From: Tianweitania sp. UT-5YL-CI-8
Lineage (GTDB): Bacteria > Pseudomonadota > Alphaproteobacteria > Rhizobiales > Rhizobiaceae
Direction of reading: 5' to 3'
Length of the DNA: 64,000 nt
Assembly (NCBI RefSeq): GCF_030010215.1
Contig: NZ_JASCRR010000006.1
Coordinates: forward strand, 62,001-126,000
Shown piece by piece: positions 46,011 to 56,174 of this stretch. The translations under genes were made by a program, and so were the position numbers. Below the pieces are notes generated by a model. It was not told the DNA's origin, searched no databases, and was given only the letters and a program-made list of their open reading frames with translations. The first letter of the stretch is position 1, and every line of letters begins with the position of its first letter.

Positions 46011-46315
46011 GAATGCGTCCTGACAGTTCCGGGCATCGCCGCAGCCAAGCTGCGATCAGACAAATCTTTGCTAGTCCCGAACGACAATCATGGGCGCAAC
46101 AAGTCTTGCGCCGGCCCCCGCCGTCCATCGCCTGATCCGCTCCGAATCATGCAACAAATTCAGTCTATTGATACGGAGAGTCGTGAACAGCCCAATTTTT
46201 CGCGATGCCCATATAGGATGTGGACAGCGCCTGTGGCCGAGATTCACCAATCGCTGTTAAGCGATTCAGCATAAAGCGCTTTTTGCGCGCCGCGCTTTGT
46301 GGACAAGTCCAAGGA

Positions 46316-46630
46316 TTATTTTGTCGAGCGCGGCTTGCGCGGTGCCGTAGGGGCAGCTTCGCCGAAAGAAGAGCCCTGCATCTCGGCGAATTTCGCCTCT
46401 AGCGCTTCGAGACGCGCCGTCAGAACCTTGTTTTCGGCACGCGCCTTCACCGCCATTTCGCGGGCGGCCTCGAACTCTTCGCGCTGCACGACATCCATCG
46501 TATTAAGGATGCGTTCGCCCTGGGCGCGGAAGGCGGTTTCCATCTCGCGGCGAACGCCCTGCGCAGCACCCGCGGCGTCGGTCAGAAGCTTGGCGAATTC
46601 GTCGAGAATACGATTGGAACCGGTCGACAT
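46316..46630 (-). CDS. UbiK/BMFP-type accessory factor
   Basis: This encodes 104 residues. A coiled-coil protein with the BMFP pattern NRILDEFAKLLTDAAGAAQGVRREMETAF...DVVQREEFEAAREMAVKARAENKVLTARLEALEAKF. In E. coli UbiK helps ubiquinone synthesis; Brucella BMFP fuses membranes in vitro. It is divergent from lgt. Confidence 0.85.
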   Translation of the reverse strand: MSTGSNRILDEFAKLLTDAAGAAQGVRREMETAFRAQGERILNTMDVVQREEFEAAREMAVKARAENKVLTARLEALEAKFAEMQGSSFGEAAPTAPRKPRSTK

Positions 46631-46756
46631 GGCAAAACCCTCGCTATGAGCAGTTTTGAGTTAGTGTCCGGATGGACAGAATGCAAGAGCGACCTGCCTT
46701 GACCCCGCCCAAAGCCTGGATCATGGTCTGCCGCATCCTGCGTCTGGAGAGACCCT

Positions 46757-47620
46757 TTGTCCGAATATATACTGCTGCCTCTGGCCGCCCTGCCCTTCCC
46801 CAACATCGACCCGGTCATTTTCAGCATCGGACCACTCGCCATTCACTGGTACGGGCTCGCCTATATCGCGGGCATCGTCTTCGCCTGGCAATATGCCAAG
46901 CGGCTCGTCGCCAATCCACGCCTTTGGCCCGCCGGCCACAAGCCGATGCAGGCCGAAGACCTCGACGATTTTCTTGTCTGGGCCGCCGTCGGCGTGGTTC
47001 TGGGCGGTCGTGTCGGCTACATCCTCTTCTACGATTTCCAGCGCTATTTCGCCAATCCGCTCGACATCTTCGCCGTCTGGCAGGGCGGCATGTCCTTCCA
47101 TGGCGGCCTGCTCGGCACCTTCCTGGCCATGGTGCTGTTCGCCCGCAAGCGCGGCATCAACCCATGGTCGCTGATCGATGTCGTCGCCGCCGGCGTGCCG
47201 GTCGGCCTTGGGCTGGGACGCCTGACCAACTTCATCAACTCCGAGCTCTGGGGTCGACCTACGGATGTACCCTGGGCCTTCGTCTTCCCCAATGGCGGGC
47301 CGTTGGCCCGGCACCCCAGCCAGCTCTACGAAGCTCTTCTGGAGGGTCTCGTCCTGTTCTTCGTCCTGCGGTTCCTGACCCATTCACGGCTCAAACTGAA
47401 GACGCCGCGCTTTGTCGGCGGCGCCTTCGTCGCCGGCTATGGCGCCTCGCGCATTTTCGTGGAGTTCTTCCGCGAACCCGATGCGCAGCTCGGCTACCTG
47501 CTGGGCGGCTGGCTCACCATGGGCATGGTGTTGTCGCTGCCGATCTTAATCTTGGGCGTAGCATGGATGCTGACCGCCAAACCGGCGCCGCAGCCAGAAA
47601 TCGCGGCTGCGACGAAATGA
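46757..47620 (+). CDS. lgt: Prolipoprotein diacylglyceryl transferase
   Basis: This is a 287-residue multi-pass inner-membrane enzyme that adds diacylglycerol to the lipobox cysteine, the first step in lipoprotein maturation. Core motifs are [45 protein letters not shown] and [13 protein letters not shown]. The start is TTG 46757 behind GGAGAG. Its end overlaps the next start by 4 bases (ATGA). It serves the several lipoproteins predicted in this window. Confidence 0.95.
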   Translation: MSEYILLPLAALPFPNIDPVIFSIGPLAIHWYGLAYIAGIVFAWQYAKRLVANPRLWPAGHKPMQAEDLDDFLVWAAVGVVLGGRVGYILFYDFQRYFANPLDIFAVWQGGMSFHGGLLGTFLAMVLFARKRGINPWSLIDVVAAGVPVGLGLGRLTNFINSELWGRPTDVPWAFVFPNGGPLARHPSQLYEALLEGLVLFFVLRFLTHSRLKLKTPRFVGGAFVAGYGASRIFVEFFREPDAQLGYLLGGWLTMGMVLSLPILILGVAWMLTAKPAPQPEIAAATK

Positions 47621-48699
47621 ACGCGCTCGCCCAGCGCATCGCCACGCTAATCGAGACATCGGGCGCGATCAGCGTCGCCGAATATATGGCGCTGTGCCTG
47701 TTTGATCCGACCGACGGTTACTACACGACGCGCGAACCGTTCGGCGTGGAGGGCGACTTCACCACCGCGCCCGAAATCAGCCAGATGTTCGGCGAGTTGG
47801 TCGCCGTCTGGCTGTTTGCCGCATGGCGTGCTTCAGGCAGCCCGCTGCCCTGCACCTTCGCCGAGATCGGCCCCGGACGGGGCACGCTGATGAAGGATGT
47901 CATGCGCAGCCTTGCGCGGCTCGACAAGCGCATCGTTGACGAGGCGTCCTTCGCTTTGGTGGAAACAAGCCCACGCCTGACGCGGATACAGGTCGAGACG
48001 CTCGCCGATGCACCGGCCGTCGTCTCCTGGCACGAAACAGTCGAGACGCTGCCCCCGCTGCCGCTGTTCATCGTCGGCAACGAATTGTTCGACGCCATTC
48101 CGGTCCGCCAGTTCGTCAAGATGCCGGACGGCTGGCGCGAGCGGCTGGTCGCATCGGACGACGATCGGAAGCTTTGCTTCGTCGCCGGCTTGAACTCGCT
48201 CGATCCGAGCCTGTTGCCGCCCGACGCCGCGGCAGCGCCAGAAGGAGCCATTGTCGAGCTTTCGCCTGCCCGAATCGCCACAATGGCATCTATCGCCACT
48301 CCCATCGCAGAGCGCGGCGGCGCCGGGCTCTTCCTAGACTATGGCTATCTCAACCCTTGCATCGGCGATACGCTGCAGGCCATGCGCCGGCATGCCTATG
48401 CCGATGTACTGGCTGAGCCGGGCGAGGCCGATTTGACGGCGCATGTCGATTTCGCGAGCCTCGCGGCGACCGCGCAAAGCCACGGTCTTGCGACGCACAT
48501 GGCCACGCAAGGCGATTTTCTGCTCGGCATGGGCCTGCTCGAACGGGCCGGCGCGCTCGGTGCGGGTTTCGACGATGCCGGTCGCGAGCGCATCCGCTCC
48601 GAGGTCGAGCGGCTTGCCGGCGAGGACCAGATGGGCAAGCTTTTCAAGGTCCTTGTCATCGTCCCGCAGGGTGTCGCGGTGCCTGGCTTCTCCTCCTGA
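47617..48699 (+). CDS. MidA/NDUFAF7-type SAM-dependent methyltransferase
   Basis: This encodes 360 residues, starting at ATG 47617 which overlaps the lgt stop. [44 protein letters not shown] is followed by the SAM motif [18 protein letters not shown], then [16 protein letters not shown] and LFLDYGYL. Mitochondrial homologs methylate an arginine of a complex I subunit; that role in bacteria is inferred. The order lgt-midA-pgeF is common in alphaproteobacteria. Confidence 0.9.
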   Translation: MNALAQRIATLIETSGAISVAEYMALCLFDPTDGYYTTREPFGVEGDFTTAPEISQMFGELVAVWLFAAWRASGSPLPCTFAEIGPGRGTLMKDVMRSLARLDKRIVDEASFALVETSPRLTRIQVETLADAPAVVSWHETVETLPPLPLFIVGNELFDAIPVRQFVKMPDGWRERLVASDDDRKLCFVAGLNSLDPSLLPPDAAAAPEGAIVELSPARIATMASIATPIAERGGAGLFLDYGYLNPCIGDTLQAMRRHAYADVLAEPGEADLTAHVDFASLAATAQSHGLATHMATQGDFLLGMGLLERAGALGAGFDDAGRERIRSEVERLAGEDQMGKLFKVLVIVPQGVAVPGFSS

Positions 48700-48807
48700 G
48701 TTGACAGTCAGGCCTGCGCTGCCCCACTGTCCGCAGCGCTGCGGCGGACACGATCAAGCCGCGCGCGAGGTCTTGACGCGGCGGCGTCCAGAAACGACAA
48801 GGCGGCA

Positions 48808-49599
48808 ATGCTGAACGATTCGAAACCGGATCCGGTCCGCTCGGACCTGCTCACCAAGGCCGGCGAAAACGGCATAAGGCACGGCTATTTCACCCGTAGC
48901 GGCGGCGTCTCGCAAGGTATTTACGCCGGCCTCAACACCGGCGTCGGCTCCGACGACGACCCCGCATCGGTGGCGGAAAACAGGCGGCGTGTCGCCGAAT
49001 GGATGGGCGTTACGCCTGACCGGCTTCTAACCGCCTATCAGGTTCATTCGCCCGACGCACTGATTGTGACCGAACCGTTTTCCGGTCCGCGCCCCAAGGT
49101 CGACGCGCTGGTCACGAAGGTGCCCGGCCTTGCGCTGGGCGCTTCGAGCGCCGACTGCGGCCCGGTGCTTTTCGCAGACGGCAACGCCGGGGTCATCGGC
49201 GCGGCTCACGCTGGCTGGAAAGGCGCGTTTACCGGTGTGCTTGAGAACACCATCGCGGCGATGGAACAGCTTGGCGCACGCCGAGATGACATCGTCGCCG
49301 TTCTAGGACCGTCGATCAGCGCAGCCAATTACGAAGTCGGCCCGGAATTCGTCGAGAGATTCGTCGCAGCCGATGCCGAAAACGAGCGCTATTTCGTCCC
49401 CTCCCAGCAGGTCGGCCACGCGCTGTTCGACCTCAACGGCTACACCGTCGACCGCCTGCGCAAGGCCGGCGTACAGGCGGATATGCTCGGCCTATGCACC
49501 TACGCGGAGGAGGCGCTGTTTTACAGCTACCGCCGCACCACCCACCGTAAGGAAGCGGATTACGGCCGTCAGGTCTCCGCCATCGTCCTCGAAAGGTAA
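48808..49599 (+). CDS. pgeF: Peptidoglycan editing factor / laccase-domain protein
   Basis: This is a 263-residue protein with the zinc-site motifs YQVHS (H80), SSADCGP (C117) and AAHAGWKGA (H134), and LGLCTYAEEALFYSYRR near the end. PgeF removes wrong amino acids from cytoplasmic peptidoglycan precursors; purine nucleoside phosphorylase activity is reported for others. The next gene starts 5 bases after its stop. Confidence 0.92.
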   Translation: MLNDSKPDPVRSDLLTKAGENGIRHGYFTRSGGVSQGIYAGLNTGVGSDDDPASVAENRRRVAEWMGVTPDRLLTAYQVHSPDALIVTEPFSGPRPKVDALVTKVPGLALGASSADCGPVLFADGNAGVIGAAHAGWKGAFTGVLENTIAAMEQLGARRDDIVAVLGPSISAANYEVGPEFVERFVAADAENERYFVPSQQVGHALFDLNGYTVDRLRKAGVQADMLGLCTYAEEALFYSYRRTTHRKEADYGRQVSAIVLER

Positions 49600-49604
49600 T
49601 TTTC

Positions 49605-50756
49605 ATGGCGCTGCATTTCGAACGAAGCGAATTCGACGCCCGTCGCGACCGTCTCCTGATCGAGATGGCCGAGAAGAAGCTCGACGCGGTTCTGCTCTTC
49701 GCCCAGGAAAGCATGTACTGGCTGACCGGCTACGACACCTTCGGCTTCTGCTTCTTCCAGTGCCTGGTGGTACAGGCCGATGGCTCAATGATCCTGTTGA
49801 CCCGCTCGGCCGACCTGCGCCAGGCGCGCCATACCTCGACCATCCACAACATCGTGCTGTGGACCGACCGAGAGGGCGCCAATCCCGCCGTCGACCTGCG
49901 CGACCTGCTCAACGATCTCGACCTGTTGGGTTCGCGCATCGGCGTGGAATACGACACGCACGGCCTGACCGCGCTGAACGGCCGCCGCCTCGACGAGCAA
50001 TTGCAGACCTTCGCGCAGATCTCCGACGCCTCCGGGCTGGTCTCGCGCCTGCGTCTGTTCAAGAGCCCTGAGGAAATCAAGAAGGTCGAGAAGGCAGCTA
50101 ACCTTGCCGACGATGCACTCGACGCAGCCCTTCCGCTGATCAAGCAGGGCGGCGACGAAGGCCAGATTCTGGCCGCCATGCAGGGCGCGATCTTTGCCGG
50201 CGGCGGCGACTACCCGGCCAACGAGTTCATCATAGGTTCCGGCACGGATGCCCTGCTCTGCCGCTACAAAGCGGGGCGACGCAAGCTCAGCAAGAACGAC
50301 CAGCTGACGCTGGAATGGGCGGGTGTCTATCATCACTATCATGCGGCCATGATGCGCACAGTGCTCGTCGGCAAGGTTTCGAGGCGTCATCAGGAGCTTT
50401 ATGACGCCGCACTCGCCGCCTTGCTTGCGGTAGAAAAGGTGATGACGCCCGGCAACACCTTCGGCGACGTTTTCGACGCCCATGCCAAGTCGATGGAATC
50501 GCATGGCCTGACCAAGCACCGGCTCAACGCCTGCGGCTATTCGCTGGGCGCGCGCTTCACCCCGTCCTGGATGGACATGCCGATGTTCTACCAGGGCAAC
50601 CCCGAGCCGATCGCGCCAAACATGACGCTGTTTGCGCATATGATCATCATGGATTCGGAAACCGATACCGCCATGACGCTCGGACATACCTACTTGACCA
50701 CGGAGTCCGCACCCAAGGCGCTGTCGCGTCACGGTCTGGACCTGATCCTGCGGTGA
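49605..50756 (+). CDS. M24-type aminopeptidase/creatinase-fold protein
   Basis: This encodes 383 residues. An N-terminal creatinase domain (RRDRLLIEMAEKKLDAVLLFAQESMYWLTGYDTFGFCFFQCLVV) is followed by the pita-bread domain from about 140. The metal-binding D-x10-D pair is missing: the place reads DQLTLEWAGVYHHYHAAMMRTVL. This is like creatinase and DoeA-type hydrolases, which need no metal. A role in osmolyte or creatine-like amide cleavage is possible but not shown. Confidence 0.85.
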   Translation: MALHFERSEFDARRDRLLIEMAEKKLDAVLLFAQESMYWLTGYDTFGFCFFQCLVVQADGSMILLTRSADLRQARHTSTIHNIVLWTDREGANPAVDLRDLLNDLDLLGSRIGVEYDTHGLTALNGRRLDEQLQTFAQISDASGLVSRLRLFKSPEEIKKVEKAANLADDALDAALPLIKQGGDEGQILAAMQGAIFAGGGDYPANEFIIGSGTDALLCRYKAGRRKLSKNDQLTLEWAGVYHHYHAAMMRTVLVGKVSRRHQELYDAALAALLAVEKVMTPGNTFGDVFDAHAKSMESHGLTKHRLNACGYSLGARFTPSWMDMPMFYQGNPEPIAPNMTLFAHMIIMDSETDTAMTLGHTYLTTESAPKALSRHGLDLILR

Positions 50757-50882
50757 GTATCGGAATGATGCGCCGGCGCAACATGAAAGACAGTGTTTGT
50801 TGGGTCTTAAGTCCGACACCGCTTGCAATAGCGGCGTGGAACGCTAAAAGCCCGGACAACATCCCTTCGGCAGGACAGATGC

Positions 50883-51818
50883 ATGAAACTCTTCGCGGGC
50901 AATTCCAACAGGGTGCTGGCCGAAGCGGTCGCCCGATATCTCAACATTCCGATTGGTAAGGCGACAGTCCGCCGCTTTGCCGACCAGGAAATTTTCGTCG
51001 AGATTCAGGAAAATGTCCGCGGCGAGGATGTCTTCATCCTGCAGTCGACATCGTTTCCGACCAATGATCATCTGATGGAACTGATGATCATGATCGACGC
51101 CTTCATGCGCTCGTCGGCGCGGCGCATCACGGCGGTAATCCCCTATTTCGGCTACGCCCGGCAGGATCGCCGCGCGTCGGGCCGCACGCCGATCTCGGCC
51201 AAGCTCGTCGCCAACATGATCACCCGTGCCGGCGTCAACCGCGTGCTGACGCTCGACCTTCATGCCGGCCAGATTCAGGGTTTCTTCGACATCCCGACCG
51301 ACAACCTGTTTTCGGTTCCGGTCATGGCCCGCGACGTGAAGGCCAAGTACAAGCAGCTCAGCAACATCATGGTCGTGTCGCCCGACGTCGGCGGCGTGGT
51401 CCGCGCCCGCGCCTTGGCCAAGCGCGTCGACGCCCAACTCGCCATTGTCGACAAACGCCGCGAGCGTCCCGGTGAATCCGAAGTGATGAACGTCATCGGC
51501 GACGTCACCGGCAAGGACTGCCTGCTGTTCGACGATATCGTCGATTCCGGCGGCACACTTTGCAACGCAGGCGATGCCCTTCTCGAAAAAGGCGCTAGCA
51601 GCGTCACCGCCTACATCACTCATGGCGTGCTATCGGGCGGCGCGGTCGCCCGCATCAGCGGCTCCAAGCTGCAGGAACTGGTCATCACCGATTCTATCCA
51701 GCCGACCCAGGCTGTGCTCGACGCTCCCAATATCCGCGTCGTGTCCATCGCCGACCTGATCGGCGAGGCGATTTCCCGCACGGCAAGCGAAGAGTCTGTC
51801 TCCAGCCTGTTCGATTGA
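50883..51818 (+). CDS. prs: Ribose-phosphate pyrophosphokinase
   Basis: This 311-residue enzyme makes PRPP from ribose 5-phosphate and ATP, feeding purine, pyrimidine, His and Trp synthesis. Motifs are [46 protein letters not shown] and the PRPP loop [18 protein letters not shown]. The length is normal. The gap before it (50757-50882) shows nothing clear. Confidence 0.97.
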   Translation: MKLFAGNSNRVLAEAVARYLNIPIGKATVRRFADQEIFVEIQENVRGEDVFILQSTSFPTNDHLMELMIMIDAFMRSSARRITAVIPYFGYARQDRRASGRTPISAKLVANMITRAGVNRVLTLDLHAGQIQGFFDIPTDNLFSVPVMARDVKAKYKQLSNIMVVSPDVGGVVRARALAKRVDAQLAIVDKRRERPGESEVMNVIGDVTGKDCLLFDDIVDSGGTLCNAGDALLEKGASSVTAYITHGVLSGGAVARISGSKLQELVITDSIQPTQAVLDAPNIRVVSIADLIGEAISRTASEESVSSLFD

Positions 51819-51859
51819 ATCGGGCAAAAAGCAAAACCGACGGAAATTCCGGCCGAAAC

Positions 51860-51888
51860 TTGCGCTTTTCAACCCCTTCCGTTATAGA
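51860..51888 (+). promoter_or_regulatory. Promoter of rplY
   Basis: TTGCGC (51860-51865), 17 bases, then TATAGA (51883-51888) fits a strong alphaproteobacterial housekeeping promoter. It would give a leader of about 120 bases ahead of rplY. Confidence 0.65.
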
Positions 51889-52016
51889 GCCGCCATCCGC
51901 GTAGACACCCTTGGAGGCAACGCGGTCGAGGGCCGCGAATTCGCGGCTTTCTACATTTTCGGCAGTCGCTCAGGCGGCAGGCGAAAGTGCTCCAGTATAT
52001 CGCGAAAGGAATTGCC

Positions 52017-52652
52017 ATGAGCAATGAAACTTACGAGCTCAAGGCCGAAGCGCGCGAACGGGTCGGTAAGGGGTCCGCCCGAGAGATTCGCCGCAACGGT
52101 AAAGTGCCTGCAGTCATCTATGGCGACAAGCAGCCTCCCCTGGCTATCACGCTGTCGTACAAGGAAGTCTTCTATAAGATCCACGGCGGCGGCTTCATGA
52201 CCACTGTCGCAACGATCGACCTCGACGGCAAGAAGATCCAGGTTCTCCCCAAGGATTACCAGCTGGATCCGGTCCGCGACTTCCCCATGCACGTCGACTT
52301 CCTGCGCGTCGGCAAGAACACCGAAGTCAATGTCCAGGTCCCGGTTCACTTCATCAACGAAGAGAAGTCGCCCGGCATTAAGCGCGGCGGTGTTCTGAAC
52401 ATCGTCCGTCACGAGATCGAAATGCACTGCGCGGCCAACTCGATTCCCGAGGCGATCACCGTCGACCTCGCCGGCACGGAAATCGGCGACTCGATCCACA
52501 TCTCGGCCATCGAGCTTCCGAAGGGCGCGACCCCGGTCATCAGCGACCGCGATTTCACCATCGCGACGGTTGCAGCCCCGGCGGCTCTGAAGTCTGAAGA
52601 AGACGGCGCAGAGACCGAGGCCACCGACGAGGCGGAAAAAACCGAGGAATAA
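52017..52652 (+). CDS. rplY: 50S ribosomal protein L25/CTC
   Basis: This 211-residue form has the L25 domain ([39 protein letters not shown]) plus the C-terminal TL5/CTC beta domain (from about 100) and an acidic tail. It binds 5S rRNA. ATG 52017 is preceded by AAAGGAA. It is followed by pth 24 bases later, a standard pair. Confidence 0.95.
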   Translation: MSNETYELKAEARERVGKGSAREIRRNGKVPAVIYGDKQPPLAITLSYKEVFYKIHGGGFMTTVATIDLDGKKIQVLPKDYQLDPVRDFPMHVDFLRVGKNTEVNVQVPVHFINEEKSPGIKRGGVLNIVRHEIEMHCAANSIPEAITVDLAGTEIGDSIHISAIELPKGATPVISDRDFTIATVAAPAALKSEEDGAETEATDEAEKTEE

Positions 52653-52676
52653 TCGGTTTTCTCGGAGGGCCGGAAC

Positions 52677-53393
52677 ATGCTGCTCATCGCAGGTCTTGGC
52701 AATCCGGGTGCACAATATGCGAACAACCGGCACAATGTCGGCTTCATGGCGGCGGACGCGATTGCCCGCCGCCATTCCTTTTCGCCCTGGACGAAGAAAT
52801 TCCACGGGTTGATTGCCGAAGGCAGGATCGGCGGCGAAAAAGTCATCCTGATCAAGCCGCAGACCTTCATGAACCTGTCCGGCCAGTCTGTCGGCGAAGC
52901 CATGCGCTTCTACAAGCTCGACACATCGGCACTTACCGTCCTCTATGACGAACTCGATCTCGCTCCCGGCAAGGTGCGGATCAAGGTGGGCGGCGGCTCC
53001 GGCGGCCATAACGGCATCAAGTCTCTCGACGCCCATTGCGGTCAGAATTACAAGCGTGTCCGCATCGGCATCGGCCACCCCGGCGTCAAAGCGCTGGTTC
53101 ACAACTACGTTCTCGGCGATTTCTCGAAAGCCGACCGCGACTGGCTCGAGCCGCTGCTCGAAGCCACCGGTGACAATGCCGATTATCTCGCCAAGGGCGA
53201 TGACAGCGGCTTCATGAACAAGCTCGCTCTCGCCCTGCCCGGCTCGGAAAAGGCCAAAGCCGAGCCTGCGAAGCCTGCCGCGAAAGCCCAGAGCCATATC
53301 CGCCAGGCGCGCCCGCAGCAGCCGGCGATAAAGGCTCCTGACACAGGTCCGATGGCTGCCATGCTAAGAAAGCTCCTTGGCAACAAGGAGTGA
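52677..53393 (+). CDS. pth: Peptidyl-tRNA hydrolase
   Basis: This encodes 238 residues. Catalytic and binding residues N9 (GLGNPG), H19 (NNRHNVGF), the [12 protein letters not shown] loop and [29 protein letters not shown] are present. It recycles tRNA from dropped-off peptidyl-tRNA. About 45 Ala/Pro-rich residues extend past the usual end. GGAGGG lies 8 bases before the ATG. Confidence 0.96.
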   Translation: MLLIAGLGNPGAQYANNRHNVGFMAADAIARRHSFSPWTKKFHGLIAEGRIGGEKVILIKPQTFMNLSGQSVGEAMRFYKLDTSALTVLYDELDLAPGKVRIKVGGGSGGHNGIKSLDAHCGQNYKRVRIGIGHPGVKALVHNYVLGDFSKADRDWLEPLLEATGDNADYLAKGDDSGFMNKLALALPGSEKAKAEPAKPAAKAQSHIRQARPQQPAIKAPDTGPMAAMLRKLLGNKE

Positions 53394-53399
53394 TTCATC

Positions 53400-53930
53400 A
53401 TGACGGGAACCGAAGTCGTGTACATGTTCGCCATGTCGCTCGATGGCTACATTGCGCGCGAAGACGGTAGTTTCGACTGGCTTGAAAACTATCCGGCGAA
53501 TGCGGATTTCGATTTCGACACCTTCCTCGCTTCGCTCAGCGGCATCGTAATGGGACGCGGCACCTATGATGCGGTGCGCAGCGGTGGAAAATGGGACTAT
53601 GGCGACCATACCTGCCTTGTCGCCACCAGCAGGTCCTTGCGCGATCTGCCTACCCGCACGGAAGCCATGTCGGGCACGCCAGCCGAGTTGATCGCCAACC
53701 TTCGCCACCGCGGCGCTTCCGGCCGCATCTGGCTTTTAGGCGGCGGCGATCTGGCAAGGCAGTTTATGCAAGCCAGGCTGCTCGACACGATCGAGATCGG
53801 CACCATCCCCATCATTCTCGGGAAGGGCATCCGCGCTTTTGGCAAGACCGAGAATCAATGGCTCGATCTGGTTTTCGCCAAACAGCTGAAAAACGGTGCC
53901 ATTCATGCGCAATACAAGGTGAAGCGCTGA
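53400..53930 (+). CDS. Dihydrofolate reductase-like / RibD C-terminal domain protein
   Basis: This encodes 176 residues. The fold start VVYMFAMSLDGYIAREDGSFDWLENYP, FDTFLASLSGIVMGRGTYDAVRS and GRIWLLGGGDLARQFMQARLLDTIEIGTIPIILGKGIRAF match the YwjB/YyaP-type reductases, whose substrate is unknown. It lies 6 bases after pth. It is the last intact host-type gene before the integrated element. Confidence 0.9.
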   Translation: MTGTEVVYMFAMSLDGYIAREDGSFDWLENYPANADFDFDTFLASLSGIVMGRGTYDAVRSGGKWDYGDHTCLVATSRSLRDLPTRTEAMSGTPAELIANLRHRGASGRIWLLGGGDLARQFMQARLLDTIEIGTIPIILGKGIRAFGKTENQWLDLVFAKQLKNGAIHAQYKVKR

Positions 53931-53992
53931 TGCGTTGAAGATGGCGCGGCGCGGCGCTACTTTCAGGTCAGAGGCTTCTCCGAGGTAGGAAA

Positions 53993-54314
53993 ATGAGAAA
54001 CCTGACAATTTCAATTGCTGACGACCTGATGCAGGAGACGGAGCGGAAAGCTGCCGAAACCGGTAAAACAGCTTCCCAGTATGTTGCCGATCTGTTCAAG
54101 AAACCGGGCCGCTTTGATGTTCTCAGCGTTTTCCGGCAGGTCGACATTCTCAGATTCCGGCTCCACGCCATTGGCTGTTCATGATGTTCTTCGCGCCAAG
54201 AACATCCGAGAGCGCTACGCCTACTCCTGGTGGGACTGCCTGCTCATCGCATCCGCGCTCGAATTGGGCTGCAAACACTTCCTTTCCGAGGATTTAATTG
54301 GGGTACATAGCTAA
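53993..54314 (+). pseudogene. vapBC-type toxin-antitoxin remnant
   Basis: The first part (53993-54100) encodes an antitoxin-like N-terminus, MRNLTISIADDLMQETERKAAETGKTASQYVADLF. In another frame, about 54180-54314 encodes RERYAYSWWDCLLIASALELGCKHFLSEDL, the C-terminal end of a VapC PIN toxin. The middle, with the catalytic acids of the PIN domain, is gone. The toxin reading ends abruptly at GVHS-TAG where element-like DNA begins. This looks like a deleted pair cut or flanked by integration. Confidence 0.75.
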
Positions 54315-54450
54315 CCACTCTTAGCTACTCTTAATGCCCCCTAATCGCATGTTCCCATTGATTTTTATGGCTTTTCGGCGATTTGACTGTTAAGAGCAGT
54401 AAGACACGGTGCACACCTATATTATTCGACGCTTATTTGACGAGGCTAGA

Positions 54451-55713
54451 ATGTCCAAGAAGGTCCAGGACGCAAAAATCACCACGAAAAATTCGCGTGC
54501 GTCCCTTGCGCCACGCGTGGCTCATTGGCGCGAACTGGAGTCCGGCGTCCATGTCGGCTGGCGCGACGGGAAATGGCGCGTGCGGGTGTATCTGGGATCG
54601 GGGAAGTATAAGCAGAAACCGCTAGGGCTGGCTGACGACAACTTACCTGCTGATGGCCACGGTGTGCTCGACTATCGGCAGGCCCAACGCGCGGCGGCAC
54701 AAGCCGCAAGCGAAATCCTCGCTGATCAACATGCCGTCGCCACCGGCGCGGTTGTCACGGTTCGGGCGGCCTGTGAAGCGCTCGCGCTTGTGCGGGATGA
54801 CCGGACGCGTTCGTGGCGGGGTCGTTCGCACACGAACTCGACAGCGCGAAACATTTTCGCGAAGCACGTTTTCCCGCATCGCATTGCCGATGTCGCCCTG
54901 CACCAGCTGACGATTGCCGACCTGCGGTCGTGGCTCCGTGACCTTCCGCGCGATCTTCGGTCCAGCAGTATCAAGCGCATGCTCAATGACCTGCGGGCAG
55001 CACTGAACGCTGCGACTAATCCTAAGGGAGAGCGCATATTAGACGCTGCCACAATAAAAGAAGGACTTTCACTCGACGCAGCTAAGCGTCCGGTCAACGC
55101 CAAAGATGAAGACGCTGCGCCGATCTCGTTTTTGTCGAGCGAAGACATTCGACGAATCGTCAAATCGGCCGAGGCACAGGGAGCGGATGTTCACAGGATG
55201 CTCTCTGTGCTGGCCGCTACTGGATGCAGATTCGCCCAAGTGCTACGGTGTCGGGTACGTGATCTCAACCTGACGTCATGCGAACTCACCATCCCGAACT
55301 CCCGCAAAGGCAAGGCAAAGGCTGGTTTCGAGGTGCGTGCGCTCCCTGCGTTTGTTGTGGCATTGCTACGACCGGCTGTTGAGGGTCGCGTAGGTGATGC
55401 GCCGCTTTTTACGATCCGGCGCGCAGAACGTGACGAGTTCGCGCAATGGTCGCGGACTGGCGAGCCAGCGCCATGGGATGCGTACGACTTGCGGTCACCT
55501 TGGCGCGCGGCGTGCATAGCGGCCGGCGTCGACCCGGATGTCCATACGCCTAACGCGCTTCGCCACACGTCGATTCAGCGGCAAATCCTCGACCGCGTTC
55601 CGACGATGGTCGTAGCAAAACGGCACAATACGTCTGTGCAAATGCTCGAATCCGTCTACGCGAAGGAAATAGCAAAAGCGGCCGATGCGCGAGAAACCGC
55701 GTTCGAGATTTAA
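54451..55713 (+). CDS. int: Tyrosine-type site-specific integrase
   Basis: This encodes 420 residues from ATG 54451; an in-frame GTG at 54409 is the longer option. The catalytic set is complete: R260 (ATGCRFAQVLR), K286 (SRKGKAK), H365 and R371-H372 (HTPNALRHTS), H392 (KRHNTS) and Y403 (SVYAKE). An N-terminal SAM-like DNA-binding part (about 100-190) precedes it. It should integrate and excise the element that runs to the right. CTCTTA and TTAAGAG repeats (54317-54397) in front may be arm sites. Confidence 0.92.
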   Translation: MSKKVQDAKITTKNSRASLAPRVAHWRELESGVHVGWRDGKWRVRVYLGSGKYKQKPLGLADDNLPADGHGVLDYRQAQRAAAQAASEILADQHAVATGAVVTVRAACEALALVRDDRTRSWRGRSHTNSTARNIFAKHVFPHRIADVALHQLTIADLRSWLRDLPRDLRSSSIKRMLNDLRAALNAATNPKGERILDAATIKEGLSLDAAKRPVNAKDEDAAPISFLSSEDIRRIVKSAEAQGADVHRMLSVLAATGCRFAQVLRCRVRDLNLTSCELTIPNSRKGKAKAGFEVRALPAFVVALLRPAVEGRVGDAPLFTIRRAERDEFAQWSRTGEPAPWDAYDLRSPWRAACIAAGVDPDVHTPNALRHTSIQRQILDRVPTMVVAKRHNTSVQMLESVYAKEIAKAADARETAFEI

Positions 55714-55768
55714 TCACGAATTGTTACAATAGACGTCTCACCTCGCAAAAAACCGTTAATTTTCATGG

Positions 55769-55850
55769 GCATGCGATAAACAAATATCCAACCAATTCAA
55801 TGACGTTTTTTATCGCATGCCTTGACGAAAAGGGATCAAAAATGCGATAA
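55769..55850. promoter_or_regulatory. Operator-like repeats and promoter before the excisionase gene
   Basis: GCATGCGATAA (55769-55779) recurs inverted as TTATCGCATGC (55810-55820) and partly direct as ATGCGATAA (55842-55850). The second copy ends just before a -35-like TTGACG (55822-55827), and the third covers the place of the -10. Repression by a bound protein is the natural reading. Confidence 0.6.
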
Positions 55851-55937
55851 GAGTGCCCCATCCGAATATTGTAGGCAATCACCTGCCTCGCGGGCTAAAG
55901 TCAATTCGTTCCAACCGTAACGAAGAGACCTGAAGCC

Positions 55938-56174
55938 ATGCAGACGCACGTTCTCAACAAACCTACACCTCCCGCCCCATTCGCAAGTTCTTCATTGAAA
56001 GACCTGTGCGCCACGATGGGCATCTCGGCTGTCACGTACTTTGCCATGCGCAATCGGGGCGACGATCTTCCTCCGCATTTTTTTGCCGGGGCGAAACTTC
56101 GGTTTCTTGACCGGGACATCGCGGAATGGATCGATCGGCAAAAAGCTGCTGCGAAATCACGGGTGGCGGCATGA
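55938..56174 (+). CDS. AlpA/excisionase-like small DNA-binding protein
   Basis: This encodes 78 residues with a MerR/AlpA-like helix-turn-helix: SLKDLCATMGISAVTYFAMRNRGDDLPPHFFAGAKLRFLDRDIAEWIDRQ. This is the size and type of excisionases and activators of satellite elements. It follows int by 224 bases, and its end overlaps the next start by 4 bases (ATGA). Confidence 0.75.
   Translation: MQTHVLNKPTPPAPFASSSLKDLCATMGISAVTYFAMRNRGDDLPPHFFAGAKLRFLDRDIAEWIDRQKAAAKSRVAA

Noticed and set aside
54300-54450. tRNA gene as integration target
   Set aside because: I found no cloverleaf at the left junction; the broken vapC is the only visible target.
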